The notes under the pieces: model-generated
The model's database searches: none
What the model saw: the letters and a program-made list of their open reading frames with translations, nothing else
What the model was told of the DNA's origin: nothing
Assembly (NCBI GenBank): GCA_038213375.1
Contig: JBBQTB010000009.1
Location: 62,001-126,000 of the forward strand
Direction: 5' to 3'
DNA length: 64,000 bases
DNA from: JAAUTT01 sp038213375
GTDB lineage: Bacteria > Bacteroidota > Bacteroidia > Bacteroidales > JAAUTT01
Shown: piece after piece, positions 63,269 through 64,000 of the stretch
Layout of the letters: each line of letters begins with the position of its first letter
Numbering within the stretch: position 1 is the first letter of the stretch
Program-made: the position numbers and the translations under genes

Positions 63269-64000
63269 TTAAAAATTCTTTCTCACAAATGCCTTCATTG
63301 TCCCACATTTCTTTCCAACACTTTTGCCAGATGGCCGCACGGTATATTCTCCAACAGAAGCAGGTACAATGAATGTTTCAGCATAATGGGCTTCAAAGGG
63401 CTCAAATGAATGGGTGGGGCTTTCCACTAAAATATCATCGCCTTCAACCAGGCAAAGCACATTTACACCCCCATCGGTGTTGTGGCATACCTTATCAGTG
63501 AACCAATGCCTTCGGGTTTCGATAAATTCGCGTTCGTGTAATCCGGTCCGTTCTTCGATCCAGCCATCACCTTCAGCAACCTTTTCAATTTGGTTGACAA
63601 GGTTTTTCCGTGTCCATTCGGTGGTGCGGTCCCATTGGATGTTGTGTTTTCCATGTTCAATATTGATAGGGCGGGGTTTTCCATCGATGCCAAGGCGGCC
63701 CCAGTCCCATAATTTGAAAGTGAAAATATAGGGAGTTGCGCTTATTTCTAAAACCATGCTGTTTTTACCTGAACAATGGATGGTGCCTCCCGGGATGAGA
63801 AAGTGGTCGTGTTTTTCCACCGGCCATGTTTGGACATGCTTTTCGGCATCGAAGATGATTTCGCCACGCTGTGCTGCTTCGAGATCGCTTATCATGGCAG
63901 ATGGGTCGACACCCTCCTTAAGGCCTAGGTAAACGATTGCGCCGGGTTTGGTTTCCATCATATAATAACTTTCGTCCTGGGTGTAGTGCATCCCAAATTT
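63269..64000 (-). CDS. Class I mannose-6-phosphate isomerase-like cupin protein, 5' cut by window
   Basis: The frame is open to the right window edge, so the N-terminus is missing (~243 residues seen). The visible part has TQDESYYMMETKPGAIVYLGLKEGV, an HDHFLIPGGTIHCSGKNSMVLEISATPYIFTFKLWDWGR block with metal-binding His as in type I phosphomannose isomerases (PMI), GKPRPINIEHGK, and a C-terminal cupin strand set (EGDDILVESPTHSFEPFEAHYAETFIVPASVGEYTVRP). It would interconvert mannose-6-phosphate and fructose-6-phosphate or a related sugar phosphate. With the GPI-like cupin, sugar porter and GH-A hydrolase it makes a compact monosaccharide-processing cluster. The Bacteroidota members of this group are often longer than E. 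coli ManA. Confidence 0.87.
   Translation of the reverse strand, partial: KFGMHYTQDESYYMMETKPGAIVYLGLKEGVDPSAMISDLEAAQRGEIIFDAEKHVQTWPVEKHDHFLIPGGTIHCSGKNSMVLEISATPYIFTFKLWDWGRLGIDGKPRPINIEHGKHNIQWDRTTEWTRKNLVNQIEKVAEGDGWIEERTGLHEREFIETRRHWFTDKVCHNTDGGVNVLCLVEGDDILVESPTHSFEPFEAHYAETFIVPASVGEYTVRPSGKSVGKKCGTMKAFVRKNF

Overview
The window comes from a low-GC member of the Bacteroidota, probably a polysaccharide-degrading Bacteroidales/Marinilabiliales-type organism. The evidence is two complete ECF sigma factor - FecR - SusC - SusD modules whose SusC proteins carry an STN domain, a dense run of secreted exo-glycosidases, promoters resembling TAnnTTTG, few strong Shine-Dalgarno sites, and a DUF4407 protein. 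I cannot name a genus. I saw no rRNA, tRNA or CRISPR array.

Layout. (1) 1-10.8 kb: tail of a secreted discoidin-like protein, a GH92 enzyme, two LacZ-type GH2 beta-galactosidases (one with a ricin-like lectin domain), and between them a decayed GH38 alpha-mannosidase. (2) 10.9-17.6 kb: a Tat-exported sugar isomerase/epimerase-like protein, a 5'-truncated kdpE sitting on a KdpE-like direct repeat, and a molybdate uptake locus (modE, modA, a mop-domain protein, modB, modC) that contains a truncated porin and a nonsense-mutated molbindin, plus a GH2 fragment. (3) 17.7-24.1 kb: housekeeping and hypothetical genes (flavin oxidoreductase, lipoprotein, GT39-like glycosyltransferase, DinB-like protein, von Willebrand A protein). 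(4) 24.4-38.1 kb: a co-directional run of secreted enzymes, namely GH27, a beta-propeller protein, a DUF362 protein, GH59, GH35/DUF5597, GH2/DUF4982, GH97 and a DUF1349-like protein. Nearly all the recognisable enzymes are exo-acting on galactose. (5) 38.2-39.2 kb: rhodanese and a cluster of palindromic, MITE-like repeats. (6) 39.2-47.8 kb: sigma factor, two tandem FecR genes, SusC, SusD. (7) 47.9-51.3 kb: a lipoprotein with YD-like repeats, then an island on the minus strand with a decayed tyrosine recombinase and a three-gene cassette (HNH nuclease, coiled-coil protein, DUF4407 membrane protein). (8) 51.5-58.8 kb: second sigma-FecR-SusC-SusD module. (9) 58.8-59.3 kb: ThuA and von Willebrand-protein debris. 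(10) 59.4-64 kb: a minus-strand sugar-catabolic cluster with a cupin phosphoglucose isomerase, a clan GH-A hydrolase, an MFS sugar porter and a mannose-6-phosphate-isomerase-like protein cut by the window edge.

How it fits together: SusCD pairs probably import oligosaccharides under sigma/anti-sigma surface signalling. The GH2, GH27, GH35, GH59 and GH97 enzymes would strip alpha- and beta-galactosyl residues, and GH92 (formerly with GH38) would remove alpha-mannose. No sulfatase, polysaccharide lyase or obvious endo-enzyme is present, so the genes look like the terminal-trimming part of galactose-rich glycan breakdown. The most distinctive themes are the unusual number of partly decayed genes (at least eight), the conserved leader hairpins in front of both susC genes, and the compact HNH/DUF4407 cassette in a mobile-element remnant, which is the best candidate for an undescribed system.
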